From the NCBI RefSeq assembly GCF_019431045.1, contig NZ_JAHXPT010000003.1, positions 62,001 to 126,000 on the forward strand: a DNA stretch of 64,000 bases, in the 5' to 3' direction. The notes beneath the pieces were generated by a model that had not been told where the DNA came from, did no database searches, and saw nothing but the letters and a program-made list of their open reading frames with translations. The first letter of the stretch is position 1; each line of letters starts with the position of its first letter. The position numbers were made by a program, and so were the translations under genes. Of the stretch, positions 8,945 to 19,462 are shown piece after piece. The stretch comes from Clostridium weizhouense (GTDB lineage: Bacteria > Bacillota > Clostridia > Clostridiales > Clostridiaceae).

Positions 8945-11134
8945 ATGAGTAAAATTCTTGTATTAGCTGAAAAGCCTTCAGTGGGTAGAGATTTAGCGAG
9001 AGTATTAAAATGTAATCAAAATAAAGGTGGATATATAGAAGGAAATAACTATGTAGTTACATGGGCATTAGGTCATTTAGTTACATTACTTGATCCTGAA
9101 GGATATGGAGATAAATATAAAAAATGGAGCATGGAAACACTTCCTATGTTGCCTAAAAATATGAAGCTTACAGTTATTAAAAAGACAGGAAAGCAATTTA
9201 GTGAAGTTAAAAAGCAAATGCTTAGAAATGATATTAGTGAATTAGTTATTGCAACAGACTCTGGAAGAGAGGGAGAACTTGTTGCAAGATGGATTATAGA
9301 TAAGGTAGGGTTTAAAAAACCTTTAAAAAGATTATGGATATCATCTCAAACAGATAAAGCAATTTTAGATGGATTTAAGAATTTAAAGCCAGGTTCTGCT
9401 TATGATAATTTATATAAGGCAGCCCAAGGAAGAGCAGAAGCAGATTGGCTTGTTGGACTTAATGTAACAAGAGCATTAACTTGCAAATATAATGCTCAAT
9501 TATCAGCAGGAAGAGTTCAATCACCAACTTTAGCCATGATTGTTCAAAGAGAAGAAGAAATAAGGAATTTTAAACCTAAGGATTATTATACTATAATAGC
9601 TAAAAATAATAATTTATCTATGGAATGGGTAAATAATGATAATAGTAATAGAACTTTTAATGAAGAAATAGCTAAAAAAATAGTAACAAGTTTAAGAGGA
9701 AAAGATGGAGAAGTTTCTGAAATAACTCAAAGTAATAAGAAACAATATGCTCCAGCTTTATATGATTTAACAGAGCTTCAAAGAGATGCAAATAGAATAT
9801 TTGGATATTCAGCAAAACAAACATTATCAATAATGCAAAGACTTTATGAAAATTATAAAATTTTAACATATCCAAGAACGGATTCAAGATATATTACAAA
9901 AGATATAGTTCCAACTTTAAAAGAAAGATTAAAAGCAATTTCAGTAGGTAATTATATGGCTGCTGCAAGTCAAATCTTAAAGGGGAATATACATGCAAAT
10001 AAAAGTTTTGTTGATGATTCTAAGGTGTCAGACCATCATGCTATAATTCCAACAGAACAAAAAGTATCTTTAGGTATGCTTAGCAAAGAAGAAAAAAATA
10101 TATATGACTTAGTTATAAAAAGATTCTTAAGTGTATTATTACCACCTTTTGAATATATTCAAACTTCAGTTAATATTAAAGTAGGAAATGAGAATTTTAG
10201 AGCTAAAGGAAAAGTTATAAAATCTAAAGGTTGGAAGATGGTTTATGATAGAGAAAATGATATTGAAGAGATAAATGAAGAAGGTACATTAAAAGAACAA
10301 GTACTTCCTAACTTATCAAAGGGGGATACCTTAAAGATAAACTCTTTAGAGATTAAAAATCATAAAACTAAAGCACCAGCAAGGTTTAATGAAGGTACAT
10401 TACTTTCTGCTATGGAAAATCCTCAAAAATATATTAAAGTAGATAAAGAATCTGCAAAAACATTAGGAGAAACAGGTGGACTTGGAACAGTTGCAACAAG
10501 AGCTGATATCATTGAAAAACTATTTAATTCATTTGTAATAGAGAAAAAAGGTAAGGATATATATCCAACTTCTAAAGGTAAGCAACTTATAGATTTAGTT
10601 CCTAAAGATTTAAAATCACCACTTCTTACAGCTAAATGGGAAAAATCATTAGATGATATAAGTAAAGGTAAAGAAAATGTACATAATTTCATTTCAAATA
10701 TGAGAAACTATGCAACTGCATTAGTTCAAGATGTTAAATTTAGTAATGATAAATATGTTCATGATAATATGACAGGTAAAAAATGTCCTCAGTGTGGTAA
10801 ATACATGTTAGAAGTTAAAGGAAAAAATGGTGTAATGAACGTATGCCAAGATAGAGAATGTGGTTATAGAGAAAGTGTATCAAGAATCACAAATGCTAGA
10901 TGTCCAGAATGTAAGAAAAAATTAGAATTAAGAGGACATGGAGAAGGTCAAATATATGTTTGTCCGGGAGCTAATTGTAATTTTAGAGAAAAAGCATCTC
11001 AATTTAAAAAGAGATTTAGTAAAACAGGAAAAGTAGATAAAAGAGAAGTTAATAATATAATGAAAAAAATGAAAAAAGAAGCAGAAGAATTTAATGATAA
11101 TCCATTTGCGGCACTTTTAAAAGACTTTAAATAA
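8945..11134 (+). CDS. topB: DNA topoisomerase III (type IA)
   Basis: Topoisomerase III relaxes and decatenates DNA through single-strand passage. The 729-residue protein has an N-terminal TOPRIM domain (LVLAEKPSVGRDLA; acidic ATDSGREGEL), the type IA core and the catalytic Tyr309 in ILTYPRTDSRY. The C terminus carries two zinc-ribbon-like modules (CPQCGKYM with CQDRECGYRES, and CPECKKKLEL with CPGANCNFRE). Length and domain order fit Firmicutes TopB. An AAAGGAG site precedes the ATG. It is monocistronic. Confidence 0.96.
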   Translation: MSKILVLAEKPSVGRDLARVLKCNQNKGGYIEGNNYVVTWALGHLVTLLDPEGYGDKYKKWSMETLPMLPKNMKLTVIKKTGKQFSEVKKQMLRNDISELVIATDSGREGELVARWIIDKVGFKKPLKRLWISSQTDKAILDGFKNLKPGSAYDNLYKAAQGRAEADWLVGLNVTRALTCKYNAQLSAGRVQSPTLAMIVQREEEIRNFKPKDYYTIIAKNNNLSMEWVNNDNSNRTFNEEIAKKIVTSLRGKDGEVSEITQSNKKQYAPALYDLTELQRDANRIFGYSAKQTLSIMQRLYENYKILTYPRTDSRYITKDIVPTLKERLKAISVGNYMAAASQILKGNIHANKSFVDDSKVSDHHAIIPTEQKVSLGMLSKEEKNIYDLVIKRFLSVLLPPFEYIQTSVNIKVGNENFRAKGKVIKSKGWKMVYDRENDIEEINEEGTLKEQVLPNLSKGDTLKINSLEIKNHKTKAPARFNEGTLLSAMENPQKYIKVDKESAKTLGETGGLGTVATRADIIEKLFNSFVIEKKGKDIYPTSKGKQLIDLVPKDLKSPLLTAKWEKSLDDISKGKENVHNFISNMRNYATALVQDVKFSNDKYVHDNMTGKKCPQCGKYMLEVKGKNGVMNVCQDRECGYRESVSRITNARCPECKKKLELRGHGEGQIYVCPGANCNFREKASQFKKRFSKTGKVDKREVNNIMKKMKKEAEEFNDNPFAALLKDFK

Positions 11135-11166
11135 GTTTTCAATATATTATAAAGCTAAGATGAAAA

Positions 11167-11215
11167 TAATAACTGTATTTAGAAACATAAATTTTTAAAT
11201 ACAGTTATTATTTTT
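11167..11215 (+). terminator. Terminator after topB
   Basis: AATAACTGTATTTA pairs perfectly with TAAATACAGTTATT, followed by ATTTTTG. Confidence 0.8.
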
Positions 11216-11397
11216 GCAATATTTATTAATTAAATGAATATTTTATAATATAAATAAAGTTTTTCATTTAACTTATTAGATTTTAATTTATTTAAGAATT
11301 ATATATACGATGTATTATTTGTATTAATGTTATTGAGATTTCCTATAACATCTAATAGATATTTAGAACTTATTTAGCAATTTTGGAGGCAAGTGTA

Positions 11398-11871
11398 TTG
11401 AAAATTTTAAATTCAAGCACTAAAAAAATTAATAGTAAAAAACTTACTAAAGATTATAATATTTATACTCCTGATATAGTAAAAAAATATAAGTCTACAT
11501 TTAAAGTTCTACTTAAAATGACAGATGATAGAAATCATACTTTATATATAATGTATGGAAAGGTGAAAAAGTGGTATGAAGATGAGAAAAATTTAAATAT
11601 TGTTATGGAAAAGATTCATATTAAAACAAAACTTGGATCATATTTAAGTGGTGGATGTGGTATTGAAGCATCACTTTTAGCTAATTTAACGGCAAGTGGA
11701 GTTTTTGCTTATTCTATTAAATATATTAAAAATTTTAGTCCTTTAGCATTGTTTTGTTATTTAAGCTGGGTAACTATTTATGGAATTACTGTATTATGGA
11801 GAGAAGATAATCAGGTAGAAATGTATAATATGTTTTTAGAAGTATTGAATGAATTAGAAAATAAATTTTAA
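11398..11871 (+). CDS. Hypothetical protein with Gly-rich hydrophobic segment
   Basis: About 157 residues. No ATG is near the 5' end; TTG at 11398 lies 8 bp after a perfect GGAGG and is the best start. Residues from about 85 to 135 form two hydrophobic stretches (ASLLANLTASGVFAYSI and ALFCYLSWVTIYGITVL) preceded by the glycine-rich GSYLSGGCGIEA, so the protein is probably membrane-associated, with a charged helical tail. I do not recognise a family. No terminator is obvious immediately downstream. Confidence 0.65.
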   Translation: MKILNSSTKKINSKKLTKDYNIYTPDIVKKYKSTFKVLLKMTDDRNHTLYIMYGKVKKWYEDEKNLNIVMEKIHIKTKLGSYLSGGCGIEASLLANLTASGVFAYSIKYIKNFSPLALFCYLSWVTIYGITVLWREDNQVEMYNMFLEVLNELENKF

Positions 11872-12005
11872 AAATATTACCACTAGTAGAAGAAGTTATT
11901 TTTTATTGTATATATTTTTTGTTATACCAAGTATAGTTTTAAGTTTTGTAGGATATTCTAATCTTAAGAATATAAATAAAATAAATAATAAACTTGATTA
12001 AATTT

Positions 12006-12047
12006 AAAAATAGGCAACATTGAATAAATCAAAGTTACCTATTTATA
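12006..12047 (-). terminator. Terminator of the holin-like gene
   Basis: On the minus strand ATAGGTAAC pairs with GTTGCCTAT and is followed by TTTTTA. The mirrored T-rich flank suggests it can also act on the plus strand. Confidence 0.65.
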
Positions 12048-12059
12048 TATTAAAGAATT

Positions 12060-12434
12060 TTACATTGTTCTAGTAGGAAATATAGCATCCAGTACACCAA
12101 TAACTATTGCTGATAATATAGCTCCCATTATAGATACACTCATATTAGGAACCAAAAATTGAGTCAAATATATTATTATAGCAGCAACAAAGAATCCTTT
12201 GATACCTTTTCCAAAAGGAGATGCATCAACACCCATCAATAATTCTATTACGTAGTCTAAAACACTTATTACAACTGCTGCTAGTAATACTGACCATAAC
12301 CCACTAATAGAAAAACCAGGAGTTAGAAATGATGTTATTGATAAAACAATTGCAACCAATACCATCCTTCCAAACCATTTTAATATACTACCATTGTGTG
12401 AATGTTCTCTTGAGTGATATTCTTTATGCACCAT
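12060..12434 (-). CDS. Four-helix holin-like (DUF360/PF04020) membrane protein
   Basis: 124 residues with four hydrophobic helices (about 18-36, 38-58, 80-98, 100-118) and paired small-residue motifs (VLAAVVISVLDYVIELL and ILSAIVIGVLDAIFP) typical of the phage-holin superfamily IV / PF04020 family. The N terminus is His-rich and cytosolic (HKEYHSREHSHNGS). The repeated VISVLDxx and VIGVLDxx motifs show internal duplication. It is chromosomal with no phage genes nearby, so a holin role in lysis is not implied. TACCTCC on the plus strand (its AGGAGGTA) gives a strong ribosome binding site. Confidence 0.8.
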   Translation of the reverse strand: MVHKEYHSREHSHNGSILKWFGRMVLVAIVLSITSFLTPGFSISGLWSVLLAAVVISVLDYVIELLMGVDASPFGKGIKGFFVAAIIIYLTQFLVPNMSVSIMGAILSAIVIGVLDAIFPTRTM

Positions 12435-12701
12435 TGTAAAGTACCTCCTTTAAAATAAGTTTTACATGAACATAATATATCATGAACATATTATTATTGT
12501 GCTCATATTTTTTATTATTATAATTAGATATATTAATAAAACTTAGTTTTTTAATTGGAAATAATACTAATTCATTCTTATAGTTTAATTAAAGAAATAT
12601 AATAAAGGAAGCTTTATTTTATGTAATATATTAGTAAGGGTTTATGCGAATAAAACTCTATTTTCTACACAAAATACTACTGTAGAAAGGATGTGTTTAA
12701 T

Positions 12702-12890
12702 ATGTATAGACCTAAAAGATGTTGTAGTGAAGAAGAAAAGAATGTCAAGCGTTATAATGGAGAAGGATATCATGAAATTGGAATGGCTTCAGATCATTCA
12801 ATGGAAGATTTAGCATCCAATCCTTTAACTGAAAATTATCATGTTAAAGGATTTAATGATGTTGCAGGAAAACGATCTGATTCTAATTAA
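12702..12890 (+). CDS. Small polar cysteine-containing protein
   Basis: 62 residues, hydrophilic, with a CC pair near the N terminus (RPKRCC) and a Ser/Asn/Asp-rich body. The ATG at 12702 follows GAAAGGA. A GTG at 12693 is also in frame but too close to the ribosome binding site. No function recognised. The gene 354 bp downstream (13056-13229) has a very similar leader and size, which suggests a co-regulated pair, perhaps expressed in sporulation; that is inference only. Confidence 0.65.
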   Translation: MYRPKRCCSEEEKNVKRYNGEGYHEIGMASDHSMEDLASNPLTENYHVKGFNDVAGKRSDSN

Positions 12891-13055
12891 TAAAAATAAA
12901 TAATATAAAATTATTTATTTAACCTGAGAAAGTATATTATATTGCTGATTTTTAATTTGATTTAAATGTTAATATTCAACAACTAGTTTTTCTTAAGTAA
13001 AATTTCTTCAAAAATATTTTACACAATCTATTTGTGAAGAGAGGAAGTGTTTCTT

Positions 13056-13229
13056 ATGAATAATGGAAATTTAAATTGTTGTCATAGAACTAAGAATCAA
13101 AACCAAGAAGCAAAGACAACTTCAAAAAAATCAGCAGTATGTAATGATTGGACATCAGGACAACAAAATTATGATATCGCAGAAGCAAGTAAAAGACATA
13201 AAAAAACTGCTACTAATAACCAATGGTAA
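13056..13229 (+). CDS. Small polar cysteine-containing protein, second of pair
   Basis: 57 residues, hydrophilic, with a CC pair (NLNCCHRTK), one further Cys and many Gln, Asn and Lys. The ATG at 13056 follows GAGAGGAAGTG. The leader resembles that of the 12702 gene: a TACACAA stretch, then a purine-rich ribosome binding site, then GTGTTT and TATG. Function unknown. A short hairpin (13234-13262, TTCTAAATG/CATTTAGAA) follows but lacks a good T-run. Confidence 0.6.
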   Translation: MNNGNLNCCHRTKNQNQEAKTTSKKSAVCNDWTSGQQNYDIAEASKRHKKTATNNQW

Positions 13230-13553
13230 TCTTGTTCTAAATGAAAACATCTACATTTAGAATATAAACTTTAAACTTATTCCTTTCAAAAGATAATAAA
13301 TTTTAAACTTTTTATATAATATATCAAACAAAAATTTTTGCATTAGATAAATATTATTTTCGACCTAGAAGTTTATACTTTATAGGCATTTAATTTATAT
13401 CTGAAATTGCAAACAATTGTTTATTATTTTAACTTTAAAAGTAAAAAATATTAAAGAGAATGCTTAGTTAATAAGAAATAAAATATTATTAAATAAATAA
13501 TTTGATAATATAGTTTGATGCTAAATATAGTAAAGTAGATTTATTATTTTGGA

Positions 13554-13597
13554 AACCTCTAGAGGCAATCAATATATTGTTTCTAGAGGTTTTTTAT
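13554..13597 (+). terminator. Strong rho-independent terminator in a gene-free stretch
   Basis: AACCTCTAGA pairs with TCTAGAGGTT, followed by TTTTTATT. It lies 330 bp after the last gene within 13230-13816, a stretch without a supported gene. It may terminate an unannotated transcript. An extended -10 (TGATATAAT, 13632-13640) just after it is a likely dinG promoter. Confidence 0.75.
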
Positions 13598-13816
13598 TAT
13601 AATTATATTTATTTTGGGAAAATTTTTAGTATGATATAATTCTAATATATATCTAAAAGAGATGAGTTATAATAAAGTGTGCTAATTAATATAGATCTTA
13701 AAATATGTATAAATATTATTACTCACAGTATAGTAAGCAACTTGTATGGAAAATTTATGATATATATGATTCAATAAAATAAATTTTATAATTAAGTTAA
13801 CAAATAGGAGCAGAAA

Positions 13817-16744
13817 ATGATAAACAATTTGAATAGTATTTTAAACAATGTAATATATTTAGACATTGAAACTACAGGATTAGATGAAGAAAGTTGTGAG
13901 ATAATAGAAATTGGTGCCGTTAAAATTAAAGATTCTTTTATTACAACGTATAATACTCTTATAAAGCCAAAAGAAAGAGTTCCTATAAGTATATATAAGC
14001 TTTGTGTTGGTTTAAATGAAGATGATTTATTAAATGCTAGAAGCTTAGAAGAGATAAAAAATGAAGTAGTAGAATTTTTAGAAGATTTACCATTAATATG
14101 TCATAATGGAGGTTTTGAAAAGAAGTTTTTATCATATCATATTCCCAAAATTAAAAATAAAATAATGGATTCTATGGAACTTGCAACTATTTTAGAACCT
14201 TGGAGAAAAGAATATAATTTAGATTATTTAATTAAAAATGTAACTAATTTAGATAAAAACGAACTTCATAGAGGTCTTGAAGATTCAATAGATACTTTAA
14301 AAGTTGTAAATGCACTTCTTTGTAGACAATGGGTTAGGGAAGAAAATACAAAATCTAAAAAGTCATTATATAATATTATTAATAAAGAATATGAATTTTT
14401 AAAATCTTGGAACTGGAAAGAACACCTGTTAAAACCAATTTTATTTAATCCGGAGGAATATTCATATGTAAATTATGAAGAAGAGAAAAAAGATGAAATT
14501 AAATTAAATAAGATAAAAATAGATTATGATAAGTTTGAAGAGTTATTGATAAATGAAGATATATGGAATAATGGTGGAGATTTTGGATATCAGTATAGGG
14601 AAGATCAGAAGAATTTTTCAAAAAAGATAAGAGAAAACATTGAAAACGAAGAAAGAATATTTATAGAGGCACCAACAGGTAGTGGAAAAACATTTGCATA
14701 TTTACTTATAGCATTAACAAAAGCGTATATAAATAAGAAAAATAAAAAATTAAATGATGCAAGTTACTTTATTTCAACCAATACAAAAGAACTTCAAAAT
14801 CAGCTTATTGATAAAGATATACCAATGTTACTTAAAAAGTTAGGTCTATATGGAAAATTGAACTATGGAGCCATGAAAGGTAAAGGCAACTATATTTGTA
14901 TAGATAGATTAAATAAATGTGATCAACTAAAGGAGAGTAAAGAAGGAAATCTTACAGATTTATTTTTAAGAAGATTATGTGCAGAAGGAAAACACGGAGA
15001 TATAGAAAATATAAGTTTTTGGGCATATAATCATTATGAAATTGAAAAATATTTAAAGTTAATAAACTGTGATAATGATTCATGTAATTTAGATAAATGT
15101 GCAAAACCCTGTTATCTAAGAAAAAGATATAATGAACTACCAAATGAAAATATAACAGTAATCAATCATTCTCTACTAGCATGTTATCCTTATTCTGAAA
15201 AGAAAAAGATAAATCATTTAATAATTGATGAGGCACATAATCTTATGGAGAAATGTTATGATTTCTTTTGTGAAGAATTTTCATCTTTTGATTTTATAGA
15301 ATTATTAAATCAAATAGAAAAAGGACATCCGAGTATTTATATGCAACTTAGAAATTTAAATGCTGAATTTGGATATAGAGAAACTATAGAATTAGATAAA
15401 TTAAAATATTTAGTAGAAGATATTAATACTAATATATTTATTTTAATAAATGAATTTAGAAGAATGAATCTTGTTGAAGGAAAATATAATTTTGTAACAG
15501 AGTTCTTCTTACCTAGAGAGGAATTAAAAGCTTCAATGGAAGCTTTATCTATGCAAATATCAAATTTAAAAGAAAGTATATATAGATTATATAAGGTTTT
15601 AAATGATTATGTTAAAAATATTACACTAGAAGATGAAACTAATGGTGATAAGGATTATAAAAATTTATCAGAATACATAAAAAAGATAAAAGATACTTTT
15701 GATATATGTGATAAATTTTTAGAAAAGAGCACATTTTATGCAAAAGAACTTGAAATAGAAGTAGATTACAATGGGTTTATAATAAGGAATATACCTTTAA
15801 ATGTAGGAGAATTAGTTAATGAGCATATGTTAAAAGAAGTTAAAAGTACTACTTTTGTATCAGCAACATTAAGAATAGAAAACTCTTTTGAAAAGATAAA
15901 AAAACATTTAGGTCAGGAAAATTCAAAAGATTTTATAATTCCTCCAACATTTAATTTGAAGCAAAGAACTAAAATATTTGCATTAAATGATATTGGCTCA
16001 TATGATAGTCCAAATTATATAAAGAATATTGGTGAATTTATATTTAATACAGCTAAAAAGTTAAATGGACATATTCTTGTATTATTTAATAGTAATCAAA
16101 GAAAACAAGAGGTATTTGAAGAATTGGATTTATTAACTAGGGGTACTAAAATAGAAGTTCATACTAATAGAAAGGCTATTCCAGCTTTAAATGATAAAAA
16201 TAGAATAGTTATAGTCTTAGGAGGGCAAGGTTTTTTTGAGGGGATAGATGTGGCTGGAGAAGGATTAACTTGCGTAATGCTTGATAAACTTCCTAATCGA
16301 AGTATAGAATATCCTATTTTAAAGGCGATAACTACTTATGAGAATAGAAAATATCAGGATGTTAATTACCCACAATTATGTATAAAACTTAAACAAATAT
16401 ATGGAAGACTAATTAGAAGTAATTTTGATTATGGTTATTTTATAATATTAGATCCAGGTAAAAATGCCAATACAATAAGAAATATAGAAAGAGATCTTGG
16501 AGGACCTGATATTCAAATATCAGGATGTAATAGAGTGTTGGGTTATATGGATTATGATTATGGAATTTGGAAAAAGTATAATTTAAGTTTGCTTTTAAAA
16601 GATATAAAAAGTAATGAAAGAGATATAGAAAAAGATTTTAATAATGAAGCTAAAAAGCATAAAATGTTTTGGGAATTTTTAGGTATAAAAGACAATCAAT
16701 GTTATTTTAGAAATATAAATTATAATTTAAAATCTAAATCGTAG
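13817..16744 (+). CDS. dinG: DnaQ exonuclease-DinG helicase fusion
   Basis: A 975-residue two-part protein. The N terminus (about 1-175) is a DEDDh 3'-5' exonuclease with YLDIETTGLD (Exo I), LICHNGGFEKKFL (Exo II) and HRGLEDSIDT (Exo III). The rest is an XPD/DinG superfamily 2 helicase with Walker A APTGSGKTFA (near residue 286), the DEAH box LIIDEAHNL and a C-terminal motif near YGRLIRS. Between them lie cysteines (CIDRLNKC, CDNDSCNLDKCAKPC) placed like the XPD-type iron-sulfur cluster. It probably acts in DNA repair or R-loop removal. Fusion to DnaQ is normal for Firmicutes DinG. Confidence 0.93.
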   Translation: MINNLNSILNNVIYLDIETTGLDEESCEIIEIGAVKIKDSFITTYNTLIKPKERVPISIYKLCVGLNEDDLLNARSLEEIKNEVVEFLEDLPLICHNGGFEKKFLSYHIPKIKNKIMDSMELATILEPWRKEYNLDYLIKNVTNLDKNELHRGLEDSIDTLKVVNALLCRQWVREENTKSKKSLYNIINKEYEFLKSWNWKEHLLKPILFNPEEYSYVNYEEEKKDEIKLNKIKIDYDKFEELLINEDIWNNGGDFGYQYREDQKNFSKKIRENIENEERIFIEAPTGSGKTFAYLLIALTKAYINKKNKKLNDASYFISTNTKELQNQLIDKDIPMLLKKLGLYGKLNYGAMKGKGNYICIDRLNKCDQLKESKEGNLTDLFLRRLCAEGKHGDIENISFWAYNHYEIEKYLKLINCDNDSCNLDKCAKPCYLRKRYNELPNENITVINHSLLACYPYSEKKKINHLIIDEAHNLMEKCYDFFCEEFSSFDFIELLNQIEKGHPSIYMQLRNLNAEFGYRETIELDKLKYLVEDINTNIFILINEFRRMNLVEGKYNFVTEFFLPREELKASMEALSMQISNLKESIYRLYKVLNDYVKNITLEDETNGDKDYKNLSEYIKKIKDTFDICDKFLEKSTFYAKELEIEVDYNGFIIRNIPLNVGELVNEHMLKEVKSTTFVSATLRIENSFEKIKKHLGQENSKDFIIPPTFNLKQRTKIFALNDIGSYDSPNYIKNIGEFIFNTAKKLNGHILVLFNSNQRKQEVFEELDLLTRGTKIEVHTNRKAIPALNDKNRIVIVLGGQGFFEGIDVAGEGLTCVMLDKLPNRSIEYPILKAITTYENRKYQDVNYPQLCIKLKQIYGRLIRSNFDYGYFIILDPGKNANTIRNIERDLGGPDIQISGCNRVLGYMDYDYGIWKKYNLSLLLKDIKSNERDIEKDFNNEAKKHKMFWEFLGIKDNQCYFRNINYNLKSKS

Positions 16745-16901
16745 ATTATTGAAATTATTTTATCTTAGAGAATAATTTTAACAAAAATAAGATAATTATA
16801 TTATAGAAATAATTAAAACTGATAAAAAAACTATAGAAATATTGAATAATAAATATTAAACATAATATTTATATATAAAAATTATAAAAAAAATTATATG
16901 T

Positions 16902-16930
16902 TTGAATAAATAATTTTTATGTGATATAAT
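16902..16930 (+). promoter_or_regulatory. Promoter of the permease-xpt operon
   Basis: TTGAAT (16902-16907) and TATAAT (16925-16930) with a 17-bp spacer and an upstream TG (extended -10). The riboswitch follows immediately. Confidence 0.75.
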
Positions 16931-16949
16931 TTCAACAACCATACAAAAG

Positions 16950-17094
16950 ACTCGTATATTTCCGATAATATGGTTGGAAAGTTTCTACCTGCTAGCCGTA
17001 AATTAGCAGACTACGGGGTATTGTTATAATTTTAGATGTAATTATTTATCTAGAAATGCAACACCTCAATTTTTATAATTGAGGTGTTTTTTTT
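16950..17094 (+). promoter_or_regulatory. Guanine riboswitch with intrinsic terminator
   Basis: The aptamer (16950-17019) has the full purine riboswitch pattern: P1 ACTCGTA/TACGGGGT, loop 2 TAATATGG, the core GTTTCTACC, loop 3 CCGTAAA and GACTACG in J3/1. The C in GACTACG marks guanine/hypoxanthine specificity. The terminator AACACCTCAAT/ATTGAGGTGTT with an eight-T run lies at 17060-17094. Binding of guanine should shut off the permease and xpt. Confidence 0.95.
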
Positions 17095-17224
17095 ATTCTT
17101 TAATAAATTACAAAAGTTAAAAGTTTAGCATAGCTATTTTGTTCCTTATAAAGTATTAGAGGTATTTATCAATAATTACGATGTCTTAAGTATGAGTATA
17201 CAGTTACAAAGGGGGATAAAAAAT

Positions 17225-18583
17225 ATGCAATTAACTAAAAGCGAAGAATATGGATTAAATAATAAAATCCATGTAAAAGATGAAGATGATATACAATTAC
17301 TTTATGGCATTGATGATAAGCCAAGCTTAACTATGCAAATTTTATTAGGTTTACAAAATATATTTGCAGCATTTGGAGGAATTATCGTAGTACCATTAGT
17401 TATTTCGAGTGTGTTAGGATTTGATTCAGCTACATCTACAGCACTTATGAGTGCAACAATTTTATCAGCAGGTTTAGCTACATTCATTCAATCAAGGGGA
17501 ATAGGCCCGGTTGGAGCTAGAGTGGCATGTATAATGGGAACAGATTTTACATTTGTAGCCCCTTCAATAGCTATTGGAAGTGTTTTTGGACTTCCAGGGA
17601 TATTAGGTGCAACAATATTAGGAGCATTTGTAGAAGTGATTTTAAGTTTTCTTATAAGACCATTAATGAAGCTATTTCCACCATTAGTTACAGGTACTGT
17701 TGTGTCTTTAATAGGGCTAACATTACTTCCGGTATCTATGGATTGGGCAGCAGGAGGGGTTGGATCACCTCAATATGGAAGCTTGATTAATATTGCAATA
17801 GCAATGGTTGTACTACTTGTTACTTTGATTTTAAACAGATATGGAAAAGGACTAGTAAGTAGTGCTTCTATTTTAATTGGAATGATAGTAGGTTATATTG
17901 TATGTATTCCTTTTGGAATGATAGATATGACTTCAGTTAAAGAAGCAAGTTTTTTATCATTTCCTAAAATATTTTCATATGGAGTAGTTTTTGATTGGAA
18001 AGTAGTAGTACCATTTATACCTGCATATTGTGTTGCTACTATAGGAACCGTTGGGTGTTTAAAAGCAATAGGAGAAGTTTCAAGAACTAATATGGATGAT
18101 AAGAAAATTGGTGCTGGTGTTTTATCAGATGGTGTTGGAAGTATGCTAGCAGGTATACTTGGAACATTTCCTAATACTTCGTTTAGTCAAAATGTTGGAT
18201 TAATACCTTTGACTAAAGTAGCTAGTAGACATGTTGCTGTAATGGCAGGAATTATGTTGATGATTTTAGGATTTTTCCCTAAATTTGCAGCTCTTATAAA
18301 TATAATGCCACAACCTGTGTTAGGTGGAGTTGGTATAGTTATGTTTGGTACTGTAGCAGCATCAGGAATAAAAACTTTAAGCAAAGTAAAGTTAAATAAT
18401 CGTAATTTATTAATAGTTGCAACGTCGCTTGGATTAGGTGTTGGAATTACATTTAGACCAGAATTTATAGGACAACTACCTGAAGGATTAAAAATGTTAT
18501 TTGCATCAGGAATTTCAACAGGAACAATTGTAGCTTTAATTTTAAATTTAATATTAAAAGAAGAAAAAAGTGAGGTAGAATAG
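17225..18583 (+). CDS. pbuX: Xanthine/uracil permease (NCS2 family)
   Basis: About 452 residues with some 12-14 membrane helices. NCS2 signatures include [16 protein letters not shown] near residue 45 and [24 protein letters not shown]. It imports purine bases by proton symport. Being directly under a guanine riboswitch and next to xpt makes xanthine or guanine the likely substrate. The ATG at 17225 sits 9 bp after AAAGGGGG; an upstream in-frame ATG at 17192 lacks a ribosome binding site. It is separated from xpt by 4 bp. Confidence 0.92.
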   Translation: MQLTKSEEYGLNNKIHVKDEDDIQLLYGIDDKPSLTMQILLGLQNIFAAFGGIIVVPLVISSVLGFDSATSTALMSATILSAGLATFIQSRGIGPVGARVACIMGTDFTFVAPSIAIGSVFGLPGILGATILGAFVEVILSFLIRPLMKLFPPLVTGTVVSLIGLTLLPVSMDWAAGGVGSPQYGSLINIAIAMVVLLVTLILNRYGKGLVSSASILIGMIVGYIVCIPFGMIDMTSVKEASFLSFPKIFSYGVVFDWKVVVPFIPAYCVATIGTVGCLKAIGEVSRTNMDDKKIGAGVLSDGVGSMLAGILGTFPNTSFSQNVGLIPLTKVASRHVAVMAGIMLMILGFFPKFAALINIMPQPVLGGVGIVMFGTVAASGIKTLSKVKLNNRNLLIVATSLGLGVGITFRPEFIGQLPEGLKMLFASGISTGTIVALILNLILKEEKSEVE

Positions 18584-18587
18584 AAAG

Positions 18588-19160
18588 ATGGAAAGTTTAC
18601 ATAAACGTATATTAGAAGAAGGAAAAGCATTATCAGAAAATGTATTAAAGGTTGATTCATTTTTAAATCATCAAGTAGATCCAGATTTAATGTATGAAAT
18701 GGGAACATATTTTAAAAAGTATTTTGAAGCACATAAAATAACGAAAATATTTACAATAGAAAGTTCAGGTATAGCGCCATCTGTTATGACGGCAATGCAA
18801 ATGAATTTACCTATGGTTATATTAAAGAAGCAAAGTTCTAAAATATTAAAAGGCGATGTATATCAAACAACAGTACATTCATTCACTAAAGATATGAATT
18901 ATGAATTAACACTGCAAAAAAAATACATAAATGAAGATGATAATATATTAATAATAGACGACTTTTTAGCTAATGGTGAAGCTGCTTTAGGTGCAGCTAG
19001 ATTAGTTGAAGGAGCAGGAGCAAAAGTTGGAGGAATCGGAATTGTAATAGAAAAATCATTCCAACCAGGTCCTCAATTATTAAAAGAAAAAGGGTATGAT
19101 GTATATTCTTTAGCAAGAATAGCTAAACTTGGTAAGGGAAATATAGAATTTGTAAAATAA
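18588..19160 (+). CDS. xpt: Xanthine phosphoribosyltransferase
   Basis: Xpt attaches xanthine to PRPP to make XMP in purine salvage. The 190-residue protein carries the PRPP-binding motif [14 protein letters not shown] and the N-terminal ILEEGKAL typical of Xpt. It is the second gene of the operon controlled by the guanine riboswitch, with coupled translation (4-bp gap). Length is standard. Confidence 0.95.
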   Translation: MESLHKRILEEGKALSENVLKVDSFLNHQVDPDLMYEMGTYFKKYFEAHKITKIFTIESSGIAPSVMTAMQMNLPMVILKKQSSKILKGDVYQTTVHSFTKDMNYELTLQKKYINEDDNILIIDDFLANGEAALGAARLVEGAGAKVGGIGIVIEKSFQPGPQLLKEKGYDVYSLARIAKLGKGNIEFVK

Positions 19161-19212
19161 TAATTGTATTGATTGTTAGATAAAGTACATAAATAAAAAA
19201 TATATATAACAT

Positions 19213-19260
19213 AGAAGCTATCTCAAATACATAAATATGTTTTTGAGATAGCTTCTTTTT
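19213..19260 (+). terminator. Terminator of the TCTCAAA family
   Basis: GAAGCTATCTCAAA pairs with TTTGAGATAGCTTC, followed by TTTTTATT. It closes the xpt operon. The loop (TACATAAATATGTT) is also shared with other members of the family. Confidence 0.85.
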
Positions 19261-19462
19261 ATTATGCGAGGAACTTATATATAAAAATTATTATATATGA
19301 TTCTAACCGGATAATATTAATACATATATTTATTTCATGTGCCTTAAATAAAATATCATAAATATACTAAGTTAATTAGAAAAAATAAGTATTTTATGAT
19401 AGTATGTTACATGGAATTAAAGAAATTAAAATTTAACTACGTACGATAAAGGGGGAGGAATA

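Noticed and set aside
11880-12000. Possible short membrane peptide frame (FVIPSIVLSFVGYSN)
   Set aside because: There is no ATG or convincing ribosome binding site, and the frame runs out of the preceding gene; it may be a remnant but cannot be supported.
12060-12434. Prophage indicated by the holin-like gene
   Set aside because: No phage structural, lysis or integrase gene is near, and this membrane family is common in non-phage chromosomes.
18187-18708. 173-residue open frame on the minus strand
   Set aside because: Antisense to pbuX and the start of xpt, both well supported.
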